Below, piece after piece: positions 43,708 through 54,728 of a DNA stretch of 64,000 bases. Source of the stretch: Hemileia vastatrix (taxonomy: Eukaryota > Basidiomycota > Pucciniomycetes > Pucciniales > Zaghouaniaceae); contig JASXTE010000016.1 in NCBI GenBank assembly GCA_030280995.1, positions 11,910,501 through 11,974,500 of the forward strand, written 5' to 3'. The notes beneath the pieces are model-generated. The model had not been told where the DNA came from and searched no databases. It worked only from the letters and a program-made list of their open reading frames with translations. Numbering within the stretch: the stretch's first letter is position 1; every line of letters starts with the position of its first letter. The translations under genes and the position numbers were made by a program.

Positions 43708-46700
43708 TCATATGACTAAACCCATTTCTCCTACAACCTTTGACATATTAACACTGTTTAAAGACTTTGTCATGCAGTCAGCAATTTGTGATTTACCGGA
43801 TATCCAGATCAAGTTTAATTTTTTTTCAAAAATAAGTTGGTTCAAGAAGTAGAAATCCCTTGTGGCGTGTCTTGTGTCCTTGTTCGACGGTCGATCATTG
43901 CCAATGTCCACTGCAGTGTTATTGTCGCAATATAACTTAACCACAACATCATGTCCAGTGAAATCTTCTACTAGATTCCTAACCCACAAACCCGTCCTTG
44001 CCCCCATCCCCAGTGCCATGTATTCAGCATGTGAGGTAGCAAGAGCAACTGATTTTTGTCGCTTTGCCATCCAACAAACTGGTACATGACACACTCGTAT
44101 CACATTTCCGTGTCCTGCTCTCCATCCCTCACCCCTCCATGCCGCATCTGCAAATACCTCTATTTCAACTGGACCTTCTTTATTCGGAGCAATTTTGAAT
44201 TTTAGATGTCTGGTTTTAGTAACGTATTGAATTAGTTGATTTAGAGCGATCCAGTGGTCCTCATTTGGATGACTTGCAAAACGCGCCAAAAAGTTCACCG
44301 AAAAACTGATATCCGGTCTCGTCCCCTGAGCAACATAACTCAGAGCGCCAATTCGTGATAAAAATTCGGTTGCGCGAATTGCAGGCTTTGTTGTGTCAGC
44401 ACTCTGAAGGTTACACTTGTAAGGCAATGGTGTGTTAGACAGTTTTTGAGATGGGTTGAAATTGTCGATAATACGTTTAATCAGTGTGTGTTGTGATATT
44501 AAGTAACCCTCATCATTTTTTTCGACTTTTAGTCCTACAATTTGATTCAATTCATCTTCCCATTTAATATCTATGAAACTTTTCAGGTCATTTTTTAGTT
44601 TTTCCAGTGCTTCAAGACTGTCGCTAGCTACAATACCGTCATCCACATGTAGCCAAATAGCAGCAGAGTGAGTCTGTGAGTGAATAACATATACAGATGA
44701 ATCAAAAAAACTCGGTGAGTAGCCTAGACCTCTGAGTTTTTCAGCAATAAATTTCCACCAACAGCGCCCAGCTTGTTTGGTCCCATATAATGCTTTTTTA
44801 AGGCGGCATACCATTCCCGAATGTTGTTCAAAACCCTCTGGTTGACGTACATACACTTCTTCATCAATTGGGCTATTTAAGTATGCACTTACTACATCAA
44901 AAGCTCTTAAATGCCATCCATGTCGAGCAGCCAGGGTCAAGAGTAGGCGTAACGAAGTGAAGGTGGCCGTAGGTGCAAATGTCTCTTCAAAAGATTCTTT
45001 ATATCTTTGGGCGAAACCTTGCGCTACAAATCGTGCTTTATGTTTAATTATTTTTCCGTCTGTATCCCGTTTGTAGGCAAAAACCCATTTGCCTCCTATG
45101 GTATTTTTTCCGGCAGGCAAAGGCACTAAATCCCAAACTTCCTTGTCGTGTAGAACTTTCATCTCATTTTTACAGGCAGTCTCCCAATCAATAGCATCAG
45201 TTGCTTTCATCGCTTGTTTGTATGTTTTCGGAGCTGATAATTCTTCATCAGTGCATTCATTGTGTATTTTGTCCGTCAACATATCCTGATCTTTAATTGT
45301 CTCATCCATCGAGAAATCACCCAACGTTAACGAATTCAATAAGAAAGGAATTGATGCCTTGTTTTCTTTTTGCTTCTCGGTAGGTGCTTTCGTTGATTTT
45401 AATTCTTTAATCGAAGGGAACACTGCTGTTGCTGATTGGATTACACATTTTCGTTCATTATCCCAAAATAACCACCCTTTTCCTCCCTCTACATATCCAA
45501 TCACCTGACATTTGATGGCCCGCACATCTAATTTCAACCTATTTTCTTTGTGTATATGAACAAAAGCTGCTTCGCCAAAAATGCGTAAGATATCTAATTG
45601 AGGTTTTCTGTCAAAAAGCGCCTGGTATGGTGTGATGGTATTCGTAATTTTATTTGGGAGTCGGTTGTGTAAAAACACTGCCCATAAAAAAGCAGCGCCC
45701 CAGAAACTCTTATCAAGTTTACTGTCAAAAAGTAAGGTTCTTCCAATATCAGCAATTGTTCGGTTCAGGCGCTCAGCTACACCGTTCTGTTCATGATGAT
45801 AAGGCATAGCATGTTCCCATACAATACCGAATTTTGTGAGGTAGGATTGCAATTTATTGTTCACATATTCGCCTCCATTGTCAGAACGCAGGATTTTTAT
45901 CTTCTTCCCAGTCAAACGTTCCATTTTCACTTGAAAACGCACAAACGTGTCTGGTACCTGCGACTTTGAAGTTAAAAGTTCACAAACGGTATAACTCGTT
46001 GCAACGTCTCGGAAAGACACAAAATACAATGCATTATCAAAAGTTGGTGTTTCAAATGGCCCCATCACATCTGAAACTATAATTTCCATAGGCTCTGGTG
46101 CTCTCTCCGTACCATTTAACATCGAGGAATTTAGACTTTTCGCAACTCTGCATTGGTCGCAATGAATATCTCCGGGCGGTAAAGAATCTGGTAATCCTTC
46201 TGCTGCTTTGTGATTTATCAGTCGCCTTATAACCCTCATGCTAACATGTCCCAACGCTCTGTGCCAATGCATAAGAACAGGATCGTTCCTATCCATTCGC
46301 TCAGAATCAGGACCACATGGAGGGTCAAGTGAGATAGGATTGACTTGTGCACTTGGAATAGCCCGGTACGGTGAAACAATAGAAGTTGCATTACACATAG
46401 GATTAACACTGTTGTAAACTAACTCTACGTTCCATGATTTTTTATTTGAAAATATCCCCTTAAATAAAATTTCATCTCCTCTTAATATATTTATATTATG
46501 ATGCTCATCGAACCTGGATGTAGCGCCCTGTTTGATTAAAGACCCAACAGATAATAAAGTTCCCGTCGCATTAGGGCAATAGAATACTCGTCTAATCAAA
46601 ATATCCTCAGTAACACCTCGTACGGCTATTGCTCCGATGGCTGTCAGGTATTCCGGTTCAGCAGATTTAGTCGCAACAAGAAGTGGAATGGGATGTGTCA

Positions 46701-48042
46701 GATCAGTGAGCCAAATGAACAGGTCTTTATTGCCGCTTACATGCTCTGTTGCACCCGTGTCTAATAAGGCCGTAGCTCCATCAGAAGTCCAAGCTTTTGT
46801 ATCAACTTTGAGAGCTCTCGGTAAAGGTTGTTTATCGTTTTCGTCATCATGATCGATGATTTCCACAAATCTTGCCTTCCCTTTTTGTTTGGGGTACACT
46901 GGACGATAATGGTCAGATTGTGTTTTCTCGGAGTGTTTCGGATTCAAATCGCATTTACATGTGGGATTACAGTAAAAGGTGATGTTGGAGTTTGGTTTAG
47001 CTTGGAATTTAGAGGATCGTGATAAGGAAGGACATTGCGACCTCCAATGGCCTTTTTTACCGCAATTGAAACATCCCGTGCCTTTGTAGTTTGAAAAAAC
47101 GGCGTTTAGGGATACCATTTCTTCAACGACAGGGTCAGGTGTGTCATCATCGTAAGGCAATGTTAAAGTATTCATTGCTGATACCAATGTTGGTTGGTTT
47201 GTTGGTTTGCGAAGCATGAGAGTGTTGTGATGATTAGCGGCAATCTGCTCTACTTCAGCTGACGATAATTCGGTACTATCAGTGCGCATTCGCAAATCGA
47301 TGGCATTCAACACTTCGGTGGACCAAGAATTGGAACCTTCGAAAGAGAAACTTAATAGCAAGTTTATAAAATTTTCGAGGTTAAGTTCAAAACCTTTTGC
47401 CATTAACTCATCGATCTTTGTACGTAAGAGGGATACATGCTCAGATAAGTTATGAGATTCGGGATTAAATTTCATGGCAATGATTTGTTTCAGCGTTGTT
47501 AGTTGTGAAGACATTGATAACACGTTGAATTTGGAAGCTAGGAAGTTGTAGACAGAATTAGCCGGTTTCATGTTCTTAATCCTGTCACGATGCACGTTCA
47601 CCACGGAATGTCGTATCGCTACAAGAGCTAGTGCGTCTACTTCATTATCCAGGTGGGACTCAGGTATGGCATTAAATAAATACTCGGGATCCCGTAAGTA
47701 GGTTTGCATTGCTTCCGAAATGTCCCTTTTCCAATGATTGAAATTCGTGCCACTAGCATCAAGACGAGTACACTTTTCAGCTCGTTTTCTGAGTTCTTCT
47801 TCATACTTATAATAATGTTCGCCCCGAAGTAAGAATTCGATTCCTTGGTGAGGAGCTCTTTCGGATTTCGCTTTTCCTTTATTTGTGGAAGATGCCGATT
47901 GTTCCATGATGTTTTCAAGATGCGTCAATGATAACGCAGATAAAGATGGTGAAGATGATGATGTTGGTGATGTTGGTGGTGGGAATGGTGATGATGGTGA
48001 CGATGGTGATGATGTGTGTGTGCCGGATCTCGTAAGTACCAT
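43708..48042 (-). CDS. Cop1 Gag-Pol polyprotein
   Basis: This is a complete copia-type polyprotein of 1444 residues. The Ser/Pro-rich start is followed by a UBN2-like gag region (~75-290) and a zinc knuckle CFNCGKKGHWRSQC near 321. The protease has ALLDTGATEH near 425. The pre-integrase motif HWHRALGH lies near 595. The integrase catalytic positions fall near 652 (IVSDVMGPF), 718 (RSDNGGEY) and 752 (HEQNGVAERLNRT). The reverse transcriptase runs from about 950 to LHVDDG near 1130. RNase H starts near 1300 (FADAAWRG) and holds HAEYMALG and DNNTAV. No lesions are seen. The copia order (integrase before reverse transcriptase) is clear. It lacks a visible Gag stop or shift, so Gag and Pol are made as one chain. 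Confidence 0.95.
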   Translation of the reverse strand: MVLTRSGTHTSSPSSPSSPFPPPTSPTSSSSPSLSALSLTHLENIMEQSASSTNKGKAKSERAPHQGIEFLLRGEHYYKYEEELRKRAEKCTRLDASGTNFNHWKRDISEAMQTYLRDPEYLFNAIPESHLDNEVDALALVAIRHSVVNVHRDRIKNMKPANSVYNFLASKFNVLSMSSQLTTLKQIIAMKFNPESHNLSEHVSLLRTKIDELMAKGFELNLENFINLLLSFSFEGSNSWSTEVLNAIDLRMRTDSTELSSAEVEQIAANHHNTLMLRKPTNQPTLVSAMNTLTLPYDDDTPDPVVEEMVSLNAVFSNYKGTGCFNCGKKGHWRSQCPSLSRSSKFQAKPNSNITFYCNPTCKCDLNPKHSEKTQSDHYRPVYPKQKGKARFVEIIDHDDENDKQPLPRALKVDTKAWTSDGATALLDTGATEHVSGNKDLFIWLTDLTHPIPLLVATKSAEPEYLTAIGAIAVRGVTEDILIRRVFYCPNATGTLLSVGSLIKQGATSRFDEHHNINILRGDEILFKGIFSNKKSWNVELVYNSVNPMCNATSIVSPYRAIPSAQVNPISLDPPCGPDSERMDRNDPVLMHWHRALGHVSMRVIRRLINHKAAEGLPDSLPPGDIHCDQCRVAKSLNSSMLNGTERAPEPMEIIVSDVMGPFETPTFDNALYFVSFRDVATSYTVCELLTSKSQVPDTFVRFQVKMERLTGKKIKILRSDNGGEYVNNKLQSYLTKFGIVWEHAMPYHHEQNGVAERLNRTIADIGRTLLFDSKLDKSFWGAAFLWAVFLHNRLPNKITNTITPYQALFDRKPQLDILRIFGEAAFVHIHKENRLKLDVRAIKCQVIGYVEGGKGWLFWDNERKCVIQSATAVFPSIKELKSTKAPTEKQKENKASIPFLLNSLTLGDFSMDETIKDQDMLTDKIHNECTDEELSAPKTYKQAMKATDAIDWETACKNEMKVLHDKEVWDLVPLPAGKNTIGGKWVFAYKRDTDGKIIKHKARFVAQGFAQRYKESFEETFAPTATFTSLRLLLTLAARHGWHLRAFDVVSAYLNSPIDEEVYVRQPEGFEQHSGMVCRLKKALYGTKQAGRCWWKFIAEKLRGLGYSPSFFDSSVYVIHSQTHSAAIWLHVDDGIVASDSLEALEKLKNDLKSFIDIKWEDELNQIVGLKVEKNDEGYLISQHTLIKRIIDNFNPSQKLSNTPLPYKCNLQSADTTKPAIRATEFLSRIGALSYVAQGTRPDISFSVNFLARFASHPNEDHWIALNQLIQYVTKTRHLKFKIAPNKEGPVEIEVFADAAWRGEGWRAGHGNVIRVCHVPVCWMAKRQKSVALATSHAEYMALGMGARTGLWVRNLVEDFTGHDVVVKLYCDNNTAVDIGNDRPSNKDTRHATRDFYFLNQLIFEKKLNLIWISGKSQIADCMTKSLNSVNMSKVVGEMGLVI

Positions 48043-48118
48043 CCAAAAATGAGAACTGCAAGACTTTTACACGGTAGGTAAACAAAGGTATGCGCAGCGC
48101 AACTAAATGCCCATAACC

Positions 48119-48356
48119 TATTATACCGCAACCCGGGATAGACTAGGGTAAGTCTCGTCGGTCTCTACTCCGGAATGGATAACATTACTTGTACTAACCT
48201 ATTATACCGCAACCCGGGATAGACTAGGGTAAGTCTCGTCGGTCTCTACTCCGGAATGGATAGAGACCACCCGAGTGCGGTAGGCTAACTATATACATAC
48301 GGGTGACAATGTGCCCTAACCTAATTTGTACCTATCATTTCTCTTATGTTCCAACA
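48119..48356 (-). repeat. Cop1 5' LTR
   Basis: Identical to 43357-43594, including the 81-bp-spaced duplication (48119 and 48200). The adjoining internal sequence (minus GGTTATGGGC) partly repeats the LTR edge; I could not assign a primer tRNA. Confidence 0.93.
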
Positions 48357-48981
48357 TAAATAAGCGCCTGTCGCCTATTTTAGTGTGTTTCCCCACAGTG
48401 GGCGTAGAATGTGGGGTAATTATAGTGTGAAAAATCTAACTTTGCTAAAAATGAAGCTATTCACACGGGAAAAAAGCAGGCAGTATGTGGCCAGTACACA
48501 GAAGCCATTTCTGGCATAAAAAACACCAAATTTGAAAAGTGTTATTTTTATGCATTTAAATAGCCAAATCAATAGTTCTAAATGAGCCCAATTGATCTGT
48601 CAAAGCGCAATTTTGATATTCTCAATTTTATAGCGCATATAGTCAACTTTTAAGTGAAATAAAGCGCATTTCTTGTTTTTTGCATAAAACAATGAATATA
48701 ACAGCTTTAAGTGTACTTAAAAATTATTTAGCCTTATACTTAAGGTTCTTAAGATTACCCTAACATATTCCAACTTAATATTAAGTACATAAGACCTATA
48801 AAAGGTGGATATATGTGTGTATATAAGGTGTTATAATGGCATTTTTTGTGTATTATCATAATTTTACTTATGTATACTATTTGTGTACTCTTATTTATTA
48901 TTCCCATGTATAGTTCATGTGTTTAACATAACTTATAATTACTTTTTACTCAGTCCTGGAGATATACAGGCTGACACTTTT

Positions 48982-50485
48982 TCTCTCAAGTGAGTCCATC
49001 CTATTAACAGGTGTGTATCTTCTTTCATCCTTAATCTATTCAAATGTACTTAATTTTTGTTACTGTTATCATGATCATCAGGTATAACTGGCTCATTTAA
49101 TTGGATAAGTCATGCATTACTGATTTGTTCATTGGCTTAATACCAAAGATATAACTGGCTCATTTAATTAAACAAGTTGGGCACGACTGATTTGTTCATT
49201 GGCCTTAATACCAAGGGCTTCTCCTTGACAGAATGGTGGGTGGCCAGCATGCAAGCTCAGATGATGGATCATAGATTCCTGACTCAACTTTAGGTGTTTA
49301 CTAGTAGTAGCAACTCCATCAGCATTTTGGTGCTAAAAATGCTATGACAAACTTGCCATTTGTTGGCTTTGTGCACCAAACATTGTCAATATGGCTGTCA
49401 CCACTGAACCACATTCAATTCTGTATGTTCAAAATGAATACTCTGCTATAAAATAAATAACAAGTAAATATAAAAAAATATATTGAACAAAATATATAAA
49501 AAATGAGAAAAATGTCATTTAGCAACAGAAAATAATGCCACAACTAAGATGAACTTGAGCCATAAAGATGCTATATATCAAAGTCAAAAATCATTTATTT
49601 CAAAATCCCTCTTTTTTTTCTCACTAAATCAAACATGATAATCTATTCATATATATATGTCCATATCTTTCTCCTAAAAAAACACTCTTTTTATTACTGA
49701 TAATGGAAGGCAAAAAAGTTGTGAAACCTTATTTTTGTGCTGTGCAACGCCTTATAAATATAATTGCAGATTTCTATCTTTGATACCCCTTGATGAATAT
49801 GAATTCGGTTAAATTTAAAAAAAAATCTTTATCACCACAAAAACCTTCAAAAAATAAATAAATAAAATAAACCAAGCCATATAATAAAATACTTAGGAAC
49901 CAATTACATCAGTGACAGTACATTAAGCCTGTTGGTTAATTAGTTGTATGCCCCTCCTCCCCGCCTCATTCAGCCTTTCTCTATCTTAGCTAATCAAGTT
50001 CAATACTGGAAACATTCAACTTGACTGGACTAAAAGTTTCAAAAAACCACATTCCCCCCTCCCCTCACATTGTTCTCTTTGCAGCATCTCACATATACCT
50101 AGTATGTAGTTAGTGAGCGCATTAGTGCTTATAATTATGATATATGATACGATCACACAGTCAATACCCTTCAAAACAAGTAACATCATAAACCGAGATA
50201 GTCAATCCCCACTGTCCATTGTTTAGTTGTCCATCATAACCTTACATTTTCCAAACCAGAATATATTCCAAATATTCACAAATTCCATTCTTTTCCTTCC
50301 ATTCGTTCACTGAGAGATTTCCCTTCTCACATTCTTTCTTCCCAGCATCAAAAAAAAATTGCTTCAATTTTTATGAGACTACATCTTTTTATACGGGTAT
50401 AATTATAATTTTGGCAGCAATGATTCCTAGCATTTTGTCTATTTTTTGGCGAACTGTTCATTTCATCAAAATAAGCCGAAGTCGA
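48982..50485. other. Intergenic DNA 3' of the GH5 gene
   Basis: No gene is recognised. A 67-bp unit beginning ATAACTGGCTCATTTAATT is tandemly duplicated at 49084 and 49151. The section 49930-50480 has more mixed composition and probably holds the 3' untranslated region of the GH5 gene. Confidence 0.5.
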
Positions 50486-52937
50486 TCAATGCTTGGCTGC
50501 TGCAGCTTTAATGGCGGCATTAATCGCTGGAATGAGAGCTTTATCAGATGTGGCGTTCGCTGCGACTTCTGCTGCGCTGGGGCCTTTGAACGAGCGTAAA
50601 GGAAGGAGAGAAATGAAAATAATATGTATTAGCAAATGAATAATGATAACAAAGATCAAGGTATGTCTAGGTCTGCAATATGCAGTGTGACCTTTGAAAT
50701 ATATCATGTTTATATTGACTTTGGATGAACATACCTTGAGGACTAGTCAGCTCTAAGTGCAAAACTCTGGGAGGACCACAAGGTGTGCCCAACTCGTTTA
50801 GATAATCTTGAGTAGTTTCATTAGGACTAGAAGGCATCACTACTGAACCGCGTTCCAAAAGAGTTTGGAAAGACCATTGGTATTGCGCAACCGGATCCGC
50901 CAGAACGTTCACGGTGGAATTAAGTGTACGGAAAGACCAAAAGCATGCACCAGCGAACCATGACCAAGCGCTATTTTTGAAGAAGAAATAACAAGGATTG
51001 ATATCAGCACTTGACTGTAGGTGATTTTACACAAAGAACCAGGCAGGGAATGTGGATTGAGGTATTCACCTTAGTTGGTAACCATAAAATATTCTTTCAA
51101 ATGTAGTATTCTGAATACCAGTCCTAAGGGACCACTCTCTATTGTTCATAAAAACAAATAGAAATAAAGGTGAAAAGAAATTAAATTAGCTGACATTGTT
51201 ACATCGCTTAATCTTAATCAAAAAATAAGAAAAATAATTGGTTCTCACGTAATAGCCGTTGGAACGGGAAAATTTTCATACTTTGATCCTTTTTCGCAAA
51301 CCTGTTTGAGGACATCAGCTGAATTGTTTTGAGGAGGAAAATATCCACTGACACATGTAATTTTTGGAGTTAAAAGAATGATTTAGCCATTTAAATATTA
51401 TGAAATCCGAAAAATTCAAAACAAGATAAAGAAGACAAACTGGTTTTATCAGCAAAAGAGATACAAAATAATGACCAACTGAGAGAATTAGAAATGAACA
51501 AACTCACGGGTAAGGGTGATCGGTATAAAGTAAAGAAGGGGGATCTGTTTTGCGAGCAGCGGCGAATTCCCACCAATAAGCTAAAGGATTAATTTTCACA
51601 AAACCCTGTCATAAGGGATAATAGGAACAAGTTAGCACTTAGATCATTTGAAAGAGGCAACCAGGTATATAGTTCTCGGTAAAAAGAAAATGCTGAATGG
51701 AGATAATTACTTACATCAGAAAACATCATTGTCGGTGCAGAACTTCCTAATGATTGTATGGTATCATAAGAACGCTCATAGAAAGCCCTGAGAGTTGCAT
51801 ACTGATCACTTGTATAGGGACGAGGTTCATTTACAACTTCGATCGCACTGATAATCGAGCCATACGGGCTGTTACGAATCCAGTCGACCACAGCATTAAC
51901 AACAAGATCTGATCGAGCTTGCTGGTCTGGTTTGAACCATGTTGGCTTGGTAGTATCTGAGCGGTAAAGCAAAGAAATGCATCAAATGAGCGTGACTTTT
52001 ACACCCTCTTGTCGTTTATTTTTGAATTATAGCCTTTTTATTTATCTAAAGAGACTTGAGGCAGCCTAATTATATTCTTAGCAAACATGAAAAAAGGCTC
52101 ACTTCGACCAGATTGTTGTTCACCATTCTGTGAGCCAGGCAATCCATGTAGATCAATAATGATATACATATTACGGCTGTATGCGTAGGAGCATAATCTT
52201 TCAAAATGGGCCAATTGGACTTTTGGAATATAAGGCTCAGGTTCTATAGTACCAATCCACATCCAAAATCCTGTAGGCACACGAAAGGTGTTGATGCCCG
52301 CTTTCCAAGCTTGCTGAACATCATCTTCAGTAATCCAAGTGCTCCAATGTTCCTAAAAATACAGAAAAAATAATTAAGAATGAGTGAGATGTAAGAAAAC
52401 AATAAAAAGATGATTGTGAAGCAGGTTTGGCCGAACTGACCTCTAACAACTGCCGGGCATTGGACCCTGTTGCAACGGTGAAGTCCCACTCATCCCAAGA
52501 ATTAGGACCAGCATGTTGGACGAACCAATCTTCAGCCATCCAGCGCTATGATGCGAAAAAATAGTTCAGCGTCTGGAATAAGTAAAGGCTGAAGAAGAGC
52601 AAGAGAAAGAAAGACAGACTTCTAATATCAACCAATTACCAAGATTTACTCCAATCATTTTCATATCAGTACTTGCGAAGTTCCATTTGGGTTTAGGAGC
52701 AAGCTTAACTCCAGAAGCTCGGGTGGAATTCTGACTAGATGGATTTCCGCTATGACGATTGATTGTTACGATAGGTATAGTGATGGCACATATAATTAAA
52801 ACCAAGAGGGCAACACCGACACCGGTGATCACTGAACGAGGAACGCGCGAAGAGGGAGTGGATTTTGGTGATTTTTCGTAAATCCTTTCAGATGAGTATG
52901 ACAATTTATCGTAATTTCCTTTCTGATTGGTGGCCAT
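50486..52937 (-). CDS. GH5 membrane-anchored exo-beta-1,3-glucanase (nine exons)
   Basis: Predicted glucan 1,3-beta-glucosidase of 504 residues, acting on wall beta-1,3-glucan from outside the plasma membrane. Exons: 52937-52620, 52545-52441, 52352-52103, 51956-51715, 51605-51508, 51347-51249, 51138-51070, 50970-50735, 50583-50486. All junctions keep the frame. Residues ~36-60 form one membrane segment (ITGVGVALLVLIICAITIPI), giving a type II protein. GVNLGNWLILERW is the family's N-terminal signature. The acid/base Glu lies in IEVVNEPRPY, the nucleophile Glu in TAITEWS, and FPVP precedes it. Introns are 74-163 nt. Introns 1 and 2 have GTCTGT and GTCAGT donors, which are weaker than usual. 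It is closest to the EXG family of GH5_9. No promoter element stands out upstream. Confidence 0.92.
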
Positions 52938-54728
52938 GATGGTAAACTGTAATGCACAGAGTTGAAGGGAGATTGAGGACAATAATGAAGCTTATAGATA
53001 AATATATATGTATGTATGTATGTTAATATATTAGATCTAGCGCTTTGATTTTTATCTGTCAAGTGCAAAGGTAAAGAAGTAAAGGAGTGGACGAAGGCAA
53101 AGAAGGAGCGACAACAAGGTTTGAAAAAGAAGGAACAGGCAGATATATAAACCAACTTTGATCACGGAGAGTGATCGACGTTAGCTAGTTAGAGTTGAAC
53201 AAACAGAGTTGGACGGCTGTACGCAATGAAGAGGCCTTTAACAACAAGGCCAGTAACCAAGCAAACTGAGAATCAATCCCAATCAGAATGTATGGATATA
53301 AAAGGAGTAAAGGAGGCAATAGAGGGCTAATTGAAAGTGCAAGAGTATAGCCATTTAAATCGTATATATATTTCCTTCAATTAGGTTTACTCCATTACCT
53401 GAGCAGACACCCGACTCACTCACCCACAAATATTCCGCAGTGCATGCAGCCCAGCCAAACGGAATCCTAAAGCGACTCGCTCCTAAGTTGAGCAGACCAC
53501 ACAATTCCAAGCGACAAGCGACAATCGCCCAATAAGTTGCATGATCCTCAACTCGTTACAACCATGTTGATGGTCTTTGCAAGTAACTATGTATTTTTTC
53601 CATCATCATCTTTCATCATCCCTTGCTAAGTATGAGTATGAGGATCATTTTAATTTCCGTAACCATGTTATGTTACATTTAAATCCCCGTCCAAAGAAGT
53701 TTTGTTGGCAAATCAGGCTGAGCCACTTAAGGCAAGTTTACTAACTTAAGAAAAGATACATTGACAACATATCTGTCATCTGCTCCAGCTCAAACACTGT
53801 TCGTTTGCTTCAGTAAGACATCTCACCAATCCTTAACGGCAACGGTTGGAGCTTTTTGCAATAAATTTTAAAACTTTTGGATAGATCAAATGACAATTGA
53901 CAATAAAACTAACCTGCATTCACCAAATATTCCTCATTTTCAATGTAAAATGTCAATCTTTTTATCTAAATGTTTTGATTGTTTTTTATTTTTTGCAAAA
54001 CTGCACCAAGCGTTTCCAATATGGCTGCTCTCTAGCCCATATAATGCCATGTTTAATCCTTCTATCGCTACTTCTGTGGTAAAATCTGGTGTATTTTACC
54101 CCATTTTTACTACCAAGGAAAGAGCGAAAAGTCATGGCTGCTCCATCTGAGTATGTTGAGGTATGTATTCAAAAACGTAAAATATTTTGGAATATATGGC
54201 TTTTCGTCTCAACGTTCTCTCGATCTTTGATGTATGTAGTGTACTTCATTGTCACGGTTTTTTGCAAACAATATCCTTTTCACTTGAAAAAACAAGGGAG
54301 GCCTTACAGAGCCCACCTTTTTGAGCTGCAACGGAGACCGCCCTTTTATTTTTAGTGTTTTCCCCCTATTAAGTTAGCATTATCTCTTGCTTGTGACTGC
54401 CCTCCACTGATGATAATTTTAGTGTTAGATGACTCTTGCTTTTTCCTGCTGTAAAAGTTAATGTTAGATTCCTATCACTATTTAATTCCATAAAGGTTAG
54501 CGTTAGATTACCATTACTTTTCCTCATTCTTCAAGTTAACGTTATTGTTCTGGTAGCTGGTGGATAAGGTAAAAATTGCCTAATGAGACTAAATATAGAA
54601 AGGTGATCTCTGAAGCAGCAAAAAAGATGGTCCCTTGAAGGTCTTCCAAAAACAAAGTCTTTTACTCAAATTTGTACGTATTACTATTATTTTCATTTTT
54701 TGGGGGTTCAATTATGTTAAGTAGGTAA
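52938..54728. other. Intergenic DNA 5' of the GH5 gene
   Basis: The first ~500 bp likely hold the GH5 promoter and leader. Short open frames at 53890-54355 show no motif or codon signature and are not called. 54370-54560 is one arm of a diverged inverted repeat with 55425-55605. Confidence 0.45.
54370..54560 (+). repeat. Diverged inverted repeat, outer arm
   Basis: The arm includes TATCTCTTGCTTGTGACTGC and CTATCACTATTTAATTCC. The reverse complement of 55425-55605 matches it at roughly two-thirds of positions by eye. The partner lies inside the CACTA-like element at 54781-55779. Confidence 0.65.

Larger units (their letters stand above)
43357..48356 (-). mobile_element. Cop1: intact, recent Ty1/copia retrotransposon
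   Basis: This 5.0-kb element has two 238-bp LTRs that I read as identical (43357-43594 and 48119-48356) and a TSD TAAAT (43352-43356 and 48357-48361). One open frame of 1444 codons covers gag to RNase H. A purine tract (GTGGAGGGG on minus) precedes the 3' LTR. Its base composition is visibly less AT-rich than its surroundings. Confidence 0.96.
42472..48976 (-). repeat. Solo Gy1 LTR, split by Cop1
   Basis: The ends are TGTCAGGCTAAGG and ATACAGGCTGACA, with a perfect 5-bp TSD CTTTT (42467-42471 and 48977-48981). The LTR parts are 42472-43356 and 48362-48976, about 1.5 kb in total. No internal sequence is present, so it is the product of LTR-LTR recombination. Cop1 later inserted into it. Confidence 0.92.

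Noticed and set aside
53890..54355. Overlapping open frames upstream of GH5
   Set aside because: No domain, no conserved start context and no second frame to splice to that makes a recognisable protein.
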